This document shows, in pieces, positions 45,231 through 53,940 of a DNA stretch of 64,000 nucleotides. Origin of the DNA: Bacteroidia bacterium (GTDB taxonomy: Bacteria; Bacteroidota; Bacteroidia; J057). The DNA lies in assembly GCA_041391665.1 (NCBI GenBank), contig JAWKNO010000003.1:1674001-1738000 (forward strand), written 5' to 3'. Under the pieces are notes generated by a model. The model was not told where the DNA came from, made no database searches, and saw only the letters and a list, made by a program, of their open reading frames with translations. The translations under genes were made by a program, and so were the position numbers. Position 1 is the stretch's first letter, and each line of letters starts with the position of its first letter.

Positions 45231-46235
45231 CTACATCGCACAGATTTCTTCCCAGAAACGGTCATCTACAGGGATACCATTTTCAATATTATATTTACGG
45301 GTCTGAATGGTTCTTTCACCGGGATAATACACCTGCTCACCTTCCCGGGCCGGTTCGGCGTCATGGACTGCCATGAGCGTTTTTTTTATGACTTCCTGGT
45401 AATGGACCGGATCGCCAACCGAATGTGGGTCAATCGCTAAAAATACCTGGGACAGTCCATATTCGTCAGATCCTTGTTCCCCAACCTGTACCGTACACAT
45501 TCCCCCGGACAAAACGCTCGCCACAAGGTCAAGCACCAGCGACAAACCCGATCCTTTCCAGAACCCAAAAGGAAGGGCACGCCACGATTTTTCTATTTCA
45601 CCCGGGTCAACGGTGAGTTCTCCTCTGGTATCAAAACCACCTGGCACAGGGAGCAGTTTTCCTTCTCTGCGATAGGCTTCTATTTTGCCAAAAGAAAACT
45701 GGGTCATAGCAGTATCCAGCACAATGGGATGATCAGGTGCTGGAAGCGCAATGATCAAAGGATTATTACCGAGGACGGCATTTTTTGCGCCCCATGGAGG
45801 CATATTGGGTTGGGTGTTGGTAAAACAGATACCGATGAAACCCGCCTCAGCCGCCTGCCAGCCATATGCGCCGCCCCGCATCCAGTGGTTGGTATTGCGA
45901 AGGGCCACAAGGCCCATACCGTTTGTTTTGGCAATAGAGAGGGCACGATCCATACAAAACTGTGCGTTGAGATTTCCCGGCCCCAGGTTGCCATCCCATT
46001 GTTCTATCACTCCGATGGCGGCAATTTTTTCGGGGATGGCATCTACATTAATATACCCTTTACGGATATATTCGACGAAGCGGGGAAACCGGTTTAACCC
46101 ATGTGAATAAACACCATCCAGGCTGGCTTCTGAAAATAAACGGGCACAGGTATCGGCACGGTCAGCCGAAAAGTCAAACTTACGCAACACCCGGACTAAT
46201 TCCTGGTGCATACGCAGAAAAGATATCCTGGACAT
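45231..46235 (-). CDS. Malate/L-lactate dehydrogenase family oxidoreductase, probably 3-dehydro-L-gulonate 2-dehydrogenase (YiaK/DlgD-like)
   Basis: A 334-residue NAD(P)-dependent 2-oxoacid reductase. It has the family's ASLDGVYSHGLNRFPRFVEYI start with the catalytic His, NTNHWMRGGAYGWQAAE, FTNTQPNMPPWGAK, LVLDTAMTQFSFG and KGSGLSLVLDLVASVLSGG. These features are closest to YiaK-type enzymes of ascorbate/keto-gulonate metabolism. It is therefore another sugar-acid enzyme in the window, although its cluster is not the kdgK-uxuA operon. It overlaps no gene; the 46258 gene lies upstream on the same strand. Confidence 0.85.
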   Translation of the reverse strand: MSRISFLRMHQELVRVLRKFDFSADRADTCARLFSEASLDGVYSHGLNRFPRFVEYIRKGYINVDAIPEKIAAIGVIEQWDGNLGPGNLNAQFCMDRALSIAKTNGMGLVALRNTNHWMRGGAYGWQAAEAGFIGICFTNTQPNMPPWGAKNAVLGNNPLIIALPAPDHPIVLDTAMTQFSFGKIEAYRREGKLLPVPGGFDTRGELTVDPGEIEKSWRALPFGFWKGSGLSLVLDLVASVLSGGMCTVQVGEQGSDEYGLSQVFLAIDPHSVGDPVHYQEVIKKTLMAVHDAEPAREGEQVYYPGERTIQTRKYNIENGIPVDDRFWEEICAM

Positions 46236-46257
46236 ACAACTAATCTTAGGGAGCGTT

Positions 46258-46755
46258 TTATAATTTCAAACGCCTAAGATAGTAAGTTGTGCCGAAATAA
46301 ACATCCCCATTGGGTTTCCAATCATTACTTCCCTCTCTGAAAAGTGTTTCGTCTTTACTCCAGGTACGGACAAAAAATCCGTTTGTGACGAGGCTGACGG
46401 TGCGTTCGTAGTGAAAATCGAAATGGCCGCCGGCTTCCACGCGATGCACGGTAAGGGTCTTCCATTCCGGTGTATTGTTGGCATGCTTTATTTTGGTAGC
46501 AAGTACAGGCATATAGGTAGCCCTGATTGAAGCAGTACCATAAGCGCCATCGGTGAGAGAGGAAGCGTAAATGTAAGAGGGAAGAAGACTCAGTGCGAGA
46601 CCAAAATTTGAAACTGTGGTTTCCGCCAGAGTATGTTTATCTATCTTTACCACCGGCATTCTTCCAAAAAAAAACTCATTCTGGAATGCGGGGAAATACT
46701 GAGCATAGCAGGCTCCATAAAGGCAAAAAGTGAAGATGAATACAAAGTTTTTCAT
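46258..46755 (-). CDS. Secreted protein of unknown function
   Basis: Not recognised. The 165-residue protein has an N-terminal signal peptide (MKNFVFIFTFCLYGACYAQ) followed by aromatic and amphipathic strands (FFFGRMPVVKIDK, GLALSLLPSYIYASS, YGTASIRATYM, FGTTYYLRRL), consistent with a small outer-membrane beta-barrel or a barrel fragment. It is 22 bp upstream of the YiaK-like gene on the same strand. The 209-bp gap to the histidine kinase start holds nothing I can identify. Confidence 0.6.
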   Translation of the reverse strand: MKNFVFIFTFCLYGACYAQYFPAFQNEFFFGRMPVVKIDKHTLAETTVSNFGLALSLLPSYIYASSLTDGAYGTASIRATYMPVLATKIKHANNTPEWKTLTVHRVEAGGHFDFHYERTVSLVTNGFFVRTWSKDETLFREGSNDWKPNGDVYFGTTYYLRRLKL

Positions 46756-46964
46756 ACAAGCAGAATTTTGTATTAAATTGGTTCTTTCAAACCATTTAAA
46801 GTTGGAACAAAAACTGCACTTGCACCATTACGAAAATTCGTAGCGCTATCGCTTATTTAAAATAAATCATGGGGGAGGATTTAACATAATCCTAACTTTT
46901 GGTAAATTAACCTGGTGTTTCGGGACGTACTATTTATCATCAATAAAAGTTACTGTAATTGCCT

Positions 46965-49064
46965 ATGCCTGGACAAACGCATTATATCAATAGGCTAATC
47001 CCTGCAAGCTCTTTAGAATCCCTCAACAGAAGATCTATATTTTTATTAGACACGTGGAGCGCTGTCATTACCGATGTAGCAATATTCCTGATTTTAGTGC
47101 TTACCGGATACGGAAGTGTTACAGTATATGTTTTTTTGGGAATCCCGTTGATTCTCCATCCGCTGAGCATCTGGTTTTTCCATCATAAAAACAGGGCAGT
47201 TAGTGTCATCCTGTTTATTTCGACATCTGTATTTCTTGTAGTCTCAGCAGCTATTGTCCTTCCAGCGATCCGATACGAATCGATGATGATGTTGCCCATA
47301 GGCCTTTCTTCGTTTTTGTATCTCGAAAACAAAAAAATTGCCAACAGATTTTTTTTAACGCTTTGTGCAATCGGCATCACGATGCTGGCGATTGAGTTGT
47401 TTGTAGAAAGTCCGCCGATAGTTGAAGGGCCATTTATTATTTACAATCAGATTGTCATCCTGATGATTTTTATTGTGATTTTCACCAAACTTTTCAACCT
47501 GACAGCCCTGTATACCAATCTGCTGAAAGATTCTGAAAACAACGCAAAAAATCTGGTAAAAAGCGAATCCAGATACAGAGATCTGTTTGAAAATGTCAAT
47601 GAAGGAATTGTACAGATAGATAAGGAAAGAAGAATTATTGCCAGTAACAAAGCTGCGCGGGAGTTGCTGGAAATATCGGGAGAGTATCCTGTGCATGTAC
47701 TGGATCTGATTCACCCTGATGAAAATGAAAATGCCAGTAAATATTTCAAAATCCTTAAAACAGAAGGGAGATTTTCAGATTTTCAAAGTAAGTTTTCTTT
47801 TCCTTCAGGGAAAACCAAATACCTTGAAGTAAGTTCGCTCGGCATATTTGATGAAAACAGAAAACTTATTGGCTCACGCGACATTATCAGAGACATTACA
47901 GCAGAGCGGGAATCCGAAATAGCAAGGACGCAAACAGAAGAAAAATACCGTAGTTTATTTGAAAATAACCTTTATGGTATCGCGCTGCTTGATCAGGAAA
48001 CTCGTTTTCTTGATTTCAACAAAGCCTTCATGGACATGATGGGTTACGATCAGGAAGAACTAAAAGCGCAAAGTGTTGTCTCACTCACAGAAGCGTCTCA
48101 TGTAAATTACAGCATCCGCAATTTTGAAAAACTAGTAAGGAAAGAGGTCCTCTCATTCACTCAGGAAAAAGAATACGTGCGTAAAAATGGAGATCATTTC
48201 CATGCTATTGCAGCGGTAAAAGGAATCTACGATGCTTCCGGAAACTTTATCTCAGCAATTGCAACCGTTCAGGACATCACCGAAAGAATCTGGCAGGAAA
48301 AAATCATCCGAAAGCAGGTAACCAACCTGAATGAAAAAAACCTGGAACTGGAAAAATACATCACATCCAATCTGGAGCTGGAAAATTTTGCCTATATCGC
48401 TTCCCATGACCTCCAGGCCCCCATCCGATCCATCATCAGTTTTACCCAACTGCTACATCGCACAATGGGGGACAAACTCAATGAAGAAGAGAAAGAATAT
48501 ATGGGATTTATTCTTTCCGCTTCCAACAATATGTATAATCTAATCCGGGATCTGCTCACACTTTCCCGTGTCAATACGACAAAAATTCGTTTAGAAAAGC
48601 TGAATCTTCAAAAAATCATATCCGACATAAAACTTGAACTCAAACCAGTTATCGACGAAAAAAATGCAACCATTCATATTGGACAATGCCCGCTGGATAT
48701 AAGAGGAGACCGGACAAAAATTTATCAGCTATTCCAAAATCTCCTGACCAATGCGATGAAATTTCAAACAAAAGGGAAACGCCCGGAAATTGAAGTCTCC
48801 TGCGAAACGCGGCCAGATGACTGGCTTTTTTGCATCAAAGACAACGGAATCGGAATACCTGAAGAGTACCAGGAGAAAATTTTCCTCCTTTTCCGCCGCC
48901 TGCACAACAATCATCATTTCGAAGGAACAGGCATAGGCCTGGCTTTATGTAAAAAGATTGTCGCACAGCATAATGGACGCATTTGGGTAACCTCTACCCC
49001 CGGCGATGGCAGTCAGTTCTATTTTACCATTGCCAAAGATATTGAAGCAGACTTAAACACGTAA
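46965..49064 (+). CDS. PAS-containing membrane sensor histidine kinase
   Basis: A 699-residue kinase; ATG 46965 is preferred over a TTG two codons upstream. The N-terminus has five or six transmembrane helices (about 30-180). Two PAS/PAC units follow (about 205-320, ESRYRDLFENVNEGIVQID; and about 330-445, EEKYRSLFENNLYGIALLD). After a short coiled coil come HisKA with His481 (IASHDLQAPIRS) and HATPase (NLLTNAMKF, NGIGIPEE, EGTGIGLALCKKI). No response regulator is adjacent. The HisKA type resembles the phytochrome-like SHDLQAP group common in Bacteroidota. Confidence 0.93.
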   Translation: MPGQTHYINRLIPASSLESLNRRSIFLLDTWSAVITDVAIFLILVLTGYGSVTVYVFLGIPLILHPLSIWFFHHKNRAVSVILFISTSVFLVVSAAIVLPAIRYESMMMLPIGLSSFLYLENKKIANRFFLTLCAIGITMLAIELFVESPPIVEGPFIIYNQIVILMIFIVIFTKLFNLTALYTNLLKDSENNAKNLVKSESRYRDLFENVNEGIVQIDKERRIIASNKAARELLEISGEYPVHVLDLIHPDENENASKYFKILKTEGRFSDFQSKFSFPSGKTKYLEVSSLGIFDENRKLIGSRDIIRDITAERESEIARTQTEEKYRSLFENNLYGIALLDQETRFLDFNKAFMDMMGYDQEELKAQSVVSLTEASHVNYSIRNFEKLVRKEVLSFTQEKEYVRKNGDHFHAIAAVKGIYDASGNFISAIATVQDITERIWQEKIIRKQVTNLNEKNLELEKYITSNLELENFAYIASHDLQAPIRSIISFTQLLHRTMGDKLNEEEKEYMGFILSASNNMYNLIRDLLTLSRVNTTKIRLEKLNLQKIISDIKLELKPVIDEKNATIHIGQCPLDIRGDRTKIYQLFQNLLTNAMKFQTKGKRPEIEVSCETRPDDWLFCIKDNGIGIPEEYQEKIFLLFRRLHNNHHFEGTGIGLALCKKIVAQHNGRIWVTSTPGDGSQFYFTIAKDIEADLNT

Positions 49065-49071
49065 TTTTTTG

Positions 49072-49079
49072 TAAGTTTG
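49072..49079 (+). promoter_or_regulatory. Bacteroidota-type -7 box (TAAGTTTG)
   Basis: TAAGTTTG matches TAnnTTTG, 21 bp upstream of the ATG at 49101, supporting that start over the in-frame TTG at 49077 that lies inside the box. Confidence 0.45.
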
Positions 49080-49100
49080 CCGCATAGTAATCCTGATTCT

Positions 49101-50237
49101 ATGCATTTCAGACTACTGATTTTTATTCTGTTTCTACCTCATTTCCTTCTTGGACAGTTGCCCGATATCTTTGTAAGTAGCCGGGGAACCCACTCCGTCA
49201 AAAGGTACAATGGAAATACCGGCCAGTATATAGGAGATTTCGTAACCCCCAACTCAGGCACACTCAACTCCCCGCAGGAAGTACTTTTCCACCCCAACGG
49301 AAACCTCCTGGTAACCGGCAGGTTCAATAATGCCGTAAAAATCTACAATGGCCAGACAGGAGCCTACATCGGTAATTTCACCAAAAACTACCCGCTGGAT
49401 AATGGCACAAAAATGAGTTGGGGACCTGACGGATACCTGTATATCAGTCAGTGGGGAATCACAAAAAGTAAAGTCGTACGCTACGATACCCTGGGTAATT
49501 TTATTGACGAATTTACCAACGCCAACCTCAATCAGGCAGGGGGACATGCCTGGGATAGTGCTGGCAATCTATACGTAGCCGTTCATGCAGAGGGACTTGA
49601 CGGGAATGTACTGAAGTTTGATACCGCAGGCATTCTTCAGGAGATTTTTATCCCCAATGGCATAGTCAAAGGCCCTATTGATGTTTGGTTTCGCGGCCCG
49701 GACATGCTGGTTCAGGATCTTGAGCTTGGGGAAATCATTATTTTTGACGCCAGCGACAAAACGCTGCTTAGCAAACCGGCAACAGGTCTTTCAGGATCTG
49801 AAGGCCATATGTACGATCCGGCAGGTCTCCTTTATCTCTGTGAGCCCGGTGCAAATCAGGTAAAACGATACAATATTCCCAACAATACACACGAAACATT
49901 CATCAACACCGGCGGACTTTCCTACCCCAACAGCATTACTTTTGGCCCGGGCCTGATGACGGCCGTTGAACCAGGATTATCACCATCTGAACTTACCCTC
50001 CAAATTTTCAGGGAAACGGATCAAACCGTATTTTTTATAAATTCGACCATATTTACAGATGCCCGGCTAACCATTTTTGATGTAGGCGGCAGCGAAATCG
50101 CCGTACCTTTCTCTGGCAATGTTTCGCCGGGCATACATACCTTTACCTGGCAAAACAGTCATTTTCCTTCCGGAGTCTATTATTACAAACTATCTACCGG
50201 TAAATACAGCCTTGCCGGAAAAATCCTGCTTCAATAA
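49101..50237 (+). CDS. Secreted NHL-like beta-propeller with T9SS type A sorting domain
   Basis: A 378-residue protein with signal peptide (MHFRLLIFILFLPHFLLG). Residues about 22-290 carry six or so propeller blades of the type G-x-x-x-I-x-V-x-S-x-x-x-x-x-V-K-R/I-Y-N-G-x-T/G-x-Y-I-G and W-D-S-A-G-N-L-Y-V. The C-terminus (TLQIFRETDQTVFFINSTI, then GGSEIAV, GVYYYKLSTGKYSLAGKILL) is a type A sorting domain. The role is probably surface binding; no catalytic residues are evident. Its stop overlaps the purD start (TAATG), so purD is translationally coupled to it. Confidence 0.85.
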   Translation: MHFRLLIFILFLPHFLLGQLPDIFVSSRGTHSVKRYNGNTGQYIGDFVTPNSGTLNSPQEVLFHPNGNLLVTGRFNNAVKIYNGQTGAYIGNFTKNYPLDNGTKMSWGPDGYLYISQWGITKSKVVRYDTLGNFIDEFTNANLNQAGGHAWDSAGNLYVAVHAEGLDGNVLKFDTAGILQEIFIPNGIVKGPIDVWFRGPDMLVQDLELGEIIIFDASDKTLLSKPATGLSGSEGHMYDPAGLLYLCEPGANQVKRYNIPNNTHETFINTGGLSYPNSITFGPGLMTAVEPGLSPSELTLQIFRETDQTVFFINSTIFTDARLTIFDVGGSEIAVPFSGNVSPGIHTFTWQNSHFPSGVYYYKLSTGKYSLAGKILLQ

Positions 50238-51502
50238 TGAATATATTACTAATCGGATCAGGCGGACGCGAGCATGCGCTTGCATGGAAGCTGGCCCAGT
50301 CTCCCCGTTGTCAAAATCTCTATATCGCGCCTGGTAATGCGGGTACTGCATCAGCAGGGAAAAATGTGGCGATAAACACCGCCCACTTCCCTGAGGTATA
50401 TCGCTTCGTACAGGAAAATGCCATTGATTTTGTACTTATAGGCCCAGAGCAACCGCTCGTAGATGGAATGGCCGATTTCCTCACAGAAAAAGGTGTCCCG
50501 GTAGTAGGTCCAAACAGCCACGGAGCGCAACTGGAAGGGAGCAAAGATTTTTCCAAAAAATTTATGCAGAAATACGGCATCCCGACGGCTGCTTATGGCT
50601 CTTTCACATCCGGTGAACTAACAGAAGCCCTCGACTTTGTCGATCAGCAGGCGCTGCCTGTGGTCATCAAGGCCAGCGGACTTGCGGCAGGTAAAGGTGT
50701 ACTGATCTGTGAAAGTCATGCCCATGCCAAGGAAGTTGTGACAGATATGCTCAGCGGAAAATCATTTGGCTCTGCCGGACAAACGGTTGTCATTGAAGAA
50801 TTTTTGACCGGAATCGAGATTTCTGTTTTTGTGCTGACAGATGGCAAACACTATAAAATATTACCTTCAGCGAAAGATTACAAACGTATCGGAGAAGGCG
50901 ATACCGGCCTCAATACCGGGGGTATGGGTGCCGTTTCTCCCGTCCCATTCGCAGATCAGGCCTTTATCGATAAGGTAGAAAAAGAAATCGTCCGGCCTAC
51001 TCTCCACGGACTTCAGCAGGAAGGGATTACCTACCGGGGATTTATTTTCATCGGGTTAATGGTTGTCAATCACGTGCCCTGGGTTTTGGAGTACAACGTA
51101 CGCATGGGAGACCCTGAAACGGAGGTTGTCATGCCCCGCCTGAAAGCAGATCTGGTGGATTTATGTGAAGGTGTCGTAACCGGAACACTTGACCAGAAAG
51201 CTTTTGAGATTGATTCGCAAACCTGCACAACTGTGATGCTGGTGAGTGGGGGTTATCCCGGTTCATATGAAAAAGGCAAAACCATGACAGGAATGGAGCA
51301 GGTACAGGATTCCATACTTTTTCACGCCGGAACAAAATCTGCCGATGGCCAGGTGGTTACAGATGGCGGCAGGGTTATCGCAATCAGTTCCTTTGGAAAA
51401 ACTATTGAAGAAGCCGTGGAGAAATCCCTGAAAAATGCAGAAAAGATTCAGTTTGAAGGCAAATATTTTCGCAGGGATATAGGCCGGGACTTGATGTCGT
51501 AA
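50237..51502 (+). CDS. purD: Phosphoribosylamine-glycine ligase
   Basis: Second step of purine synthesis: ATP-dependent ligation of glycine to 5-phosphoribosylamine. The 421-residue ATP-grasp enzyme has the MNILLIGSGGREHALAWKL start, IGPEQPLVDGMADFL, the IKASGLAAGKGV ATP-grasp loop, EEFLTGIEISVF, GGMGAVSP, GDPETEVVMPRL and a C-terminal SGGYPGSYEKG-type segment. The ATG overlaps the upstream stop by one base, an odd pairing of a metabolic gene with a secreted propeller protein. Confidence 0.97.
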   Translation: MNILLIGSGGREHALAWKLAQSPRCQNLYIAPGNAGTASAGKNVAINTAHFPEVYRFVQENAIDFVLIGPEQPLVDGMADFLTEKGVPVVGPNSHGAQLEGSKDFSKKFMQKYGIPTAAYGSFTSGELTEALDFVDQQALPVVIKASGLAAGKGVLICESHAHAKEVVTDMLSGKSFGSAGQTVVIEEFLTGIEISVFVLTDGKHYKILPSAKDYKRIGEGDTGLNTGGMGAVSPVPFADQAFIDKVEKEIVRPTLHGLQQEGITYRGFIFIGLMVVNHVPWVLEYNVRMGDPETEVVMPRLKADLVDLCEGVVTGTLDQKAFEIDSQTCTTVMLVSGGYPGSYEKGKTMTGMEQVQDSILFHAGTKSADGQVVTDGGRVIAISSFGKTIEEAVEKSLKNAEKIQFEGKYFRRDIGRDLMS

Positions 51503-51551
51503 AGTTGATGGATTATACATATCTGGTTTACAATTTTTAAGGATAATATCC

Positions 51552-52802
51552 ATGAAATCTACCGGAATACTACATATCTTATGGCTCAGTTTGTTTCTGA
51601 GTTGCCAGCCCAAAACCACTTCTGTGACATTGCAGGAAGGCATATGGAGAATGGAGCTTTTTCTTCTTCCCGGCGCTACTCTGCCTTTTACATTTGAGCT
51701 GAAAAAGTCTGAAAATGATTATACGATCACCATCATCAACAGTGAAGAGCGAATCAAGGTAGATGATATCCGCACTCAGGGTGACTCGATCTTTATCCGG
51801 ATGCCAATATTTGATACAGAGTTTGTCGGAAAAATTAGGGACGCAGGTTCTTTTAGTGGCGATTGGCATAATTACTCCAGAAGCAATGACTATAAAATTG
51901 CTTTTCGGGCTACGGCAGGAGAAAATTTGCGGTTTCCGCTTATTTCACAAAAAACCCCGGCCGTAATCGACAATACCTGGAAGGCTGATTTCGCATCTAT
52001 GCCACCCGAGGAACCCTATGTTGCCATAGGCAAATTTTCCCAAACCGGGCACCATTTAACGGGCACCTTCCTCACTGAAATCGGCGATTACCGATATCTG
52101 GAAGGAGCGGTCGATGGAGACAGCCTAAAATTGTCAGCGTTCGATGGCGAACACGCGTTTCTATTTCTTGCAGAAAAGCAGCCAGACGAATCTCTCTCCG
52201 GAAAGTTTTTCTCCGGCAATCACTGGGAAGAAACCTGGCAGGCAGTTCCCGACCCTGAAGCAGTGCTGAGGGATGCCGATTCGCTAACCTTTTTGAAACC
52301 TGGCTACAGCCAGTTTGCGTTTACGTTTCCCAATCTGGAGGGCAATCCGGTTTCGCTCAGCGATATTCGTTATGTGGGAAAAGTAGTCATTGTGCAGCTA
52401 ATGGGCTCCTGGTGTCCCAATTGTATGGACGAAACCAAACTCATGGCGCGCTGGTATGACAAATACCGGGAAGAAGGACTGGAAGTAATCGGGTTGGCAT
52501 TTGAGCGCGCAAAAACCCCGGAAGCCGCTGCGGCAAGCATCAAACGGCTGACAGACTATTTTGCGGTGAGTTATGAAATTCTCCTCGCACAAAATAGTGA
52601 CGACAAGATCGAAGCGAGCGAAAAACTACCCATGCTCAATCAGGTGATGGCTTTCCCGACCACGATATTCATCGACAGGAAAGGGAACATCCGGCGAATC
52701 CATACAGGATTCAGCGGGCCTGGTACAGGCAAACCCTACGAGGAATTTGTGAAAGAGTATTCAGCATTTGTGGAGGAGTTGCTGGGGGAAAAGGCGCGGT
52801 AA
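51552..52802 (+). CDS. TlpA/ResA-like thioredoxin-fold lipoprotein
   Basis: A 416-residue envelope lipoprotein: lipobox LFLSC with lipidated Cys18, a beta-rich N-terminal region (about 25-245; DUF4369-like strands), then a thioredoxin domain (about 255-416) with the active-site WCPNC (Cys288, Cys291), VIVQLMGSW, and a cis-Pro region (AFPTTIFIDRKGNI). It probably reduces periplasmic disulfides. It lies 49 bp after purD; the convergent SanA-like gene ends 8 bp away. Confidence 0.87.
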   Translation: MKSTGILHILWLSLFLSCQPKTTSVTLQEGIWRMELFLLPGATLPFTFELKKSENDYTITIINSEERIKVDDIRTQGDSIFIRMPIFDTEFVGKIRDAGSFSGDWHNYSRSNDYKIAFRATAGENLRFPLISQKTPAVIDNTWKADFASMPPEEPYVAIGKFSQTGHHLTGTFLTEIGDYRYLEGAVDGDSLKLSAFDGEHAFLFLAEKQPDESLSGKFFSGNHWEETWQAVPDPEAVLRDADSLTFLKPGYSQFAFTFPNLEGNPVSLSDIRYVGKVVIVQLMGSWCPNCMDETKLMARWYDKYREEGLEVIGLAFERAKTPEAAAASIKRLTDYFAVSYEILLAQNSDDKIEASEKLPMLNQVMAFPTTIFIDRKGNIRRIHTGFSGPGTGKPYEEFVKEYSAFVEELLGEKAR

Positions 52803-52810
52803 AAAACATC

Positions 52811-53470
52811 CTACCCAATCACTATTTGCTCGCCCAGAAACTTTGGCTGGCGGTTGATCAGATAGAGATCAAACATCATCATCGTGCGGGCCAGTAGTTC
52901 GCGGAACTGAACTTTAAACCCGTATCCCAACGTTACATCCTGTGCATTAAACCCTACGGCTTCGATGCCTTTGCTTTGGGCTATATAAACGGCCCGTTGG
53001 TTGTGAAACGCCTGGGAGATAATGATCAGTTCATTCTGCCCGAATACTTTCTGCGCCCTGACGATAGAGTCCAGCGTGCGGAATCCGGCAAAATCCAGAA
53101 TAATCCGGTCTTCGGGTATTCCCGCTGCAACCAGATCCTTTCGAAAGGTACGGGGTTCGTTGTACTGAATCGTACCATTGTCGCCACTGACAAGGATATA
53201 TTCGATTTTTCCTTCCTCGTACAACTTTCTCGCCGCCTCAATGCGATAACGGTAATAAAGGTTAATCTGGCCGTTTTTGACGTATTTACTGGTACCAAGC
53301 AGCAGCCCCACTTTATGTTTGGGAGTGTTTTCGGCTAAGCCAAAAAGTTTTCCGGAGGTGCTCCGGACAACAATGGTGTTACAGATCAGAACAACTGCAA
53401 TACCGGCTGAAAGAACCAGAAGAGCAAGGGATGATTTTCTAAGAAATCGCTTTTTCCGGGTATTCTTCAT
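52811..53470 (-). CDS. SanA/YdcF-like DUF218 membrane protein
   Basis: A 219-residue protein with one N-terminal transmembrane helix (about 14-35) and a periplasmic DUF218 domain: GLLLGTSKYVKNGQIN, YRYRIEAARKLYEEGKIEYILVSGDNG, RTLDSIVRAQKVFG and ISQAFHNQRAVYIAQSKGIEAVGF. This matches the SanA/ElyC group, linked to envelope integrity and vancomycin exclusion in enterobacteria. Start ATG 53470; an upstream GTG is rejected. It follows a small secreted gene by 26 bp. Confidence 0.9.
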   Translation of the reverse strand: MKNTRKKRFLRKSSLALLVLSAGIAVVLICNTIVVRSTSGKLFGLAENTPKHKVGLLLGTSKYVKNGQINLYYRYRIEAARKLYEEGKIEYILVSGDNGTIQYNEPRTFRKDLVAAGIPEDRIILDFAGFRTLDSIVRAQKVFGQNELIIISQAFHNQRAVYIAQSKGIEAVGFNAQDVTLGYGFKVQFRELLARTMMMFDLYLINRQPKFLGEQIVIG

Positions 53471-53496
53471 GTCGGTGATATCAGACACTCTTCAAT

Positions 53497-53853
53497 TTAC
53501 ACATTTACCCAATCTCCGCAAAATCTTCCGTCTGCCAATTGTAGTTGTACATAATACCAGCCACTAAAGTTGCGGCTGAAATCAATTTTGTGTAAAGGGC
53601 TGGTTTGTTTTACTTTTTGCAGGAAGGTAATATGACCTTCTCTGTCCAACACCCGTATCCGTACAGGCCCTGGCGTACTGGTTTGTATGACAATCAATTT
53701 TTCCCTGCGATCAAACGAAACACAATACTGATCAGCAGGTTTTTCATGGACGTAAACTGTAGGAGCGGCTGTTTTCTCCGGTGTTTGGCTGGCTAAAGTT
53801 AACAGAGCAAAAAAGAGCAAGATAATCGATGGTAAAGGACGGTATATTTGCAA
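53497..53853 (-). CDS. Small secreted protein resembling a free-standing T9SS sorting domain
   Basis: Not recognised by name. The preferred start is TTG 53853, giving a signal peptide (LPSIILLFFALLTLASQ) and a 118-residue protein; a longer ATG-started frame would overlap dnaG and has no obvious function. After an unstructured linker (about 20-40) there is one beta-sandwich unit: CVSFDRREKLIVIQTST, PVRIRVLDREG, LHKIDFSRNFSGWYYVQLQLADGRFCGDWVNV. This resembles the type A sorting fold (… N-x-x-G-x-Y-x-V-x-L … G … V) but lacks the YPNP start. The start codon is uncertain. Confidence 0.55.
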   Translation of the reverse strand: MQIYRPLPSIILLFFALLTLASQTPEKTAAPTVYVHEKPADQYCVSFDRREKLIVIQTSTPGPVRIRVLDREGHITFLQKVKQTSPLHKIDFSRNFSGWYYVQLQLADGRFCGDWVNV

Positions 53854-53940
53854 GGTGGTTGTGTTTCCCTGTATTGGACGTAACAAACTGAAAAATATCA
53901 CCAGTCTGTAAAAAAATGTATATGTATATTCGGGTAAGTT

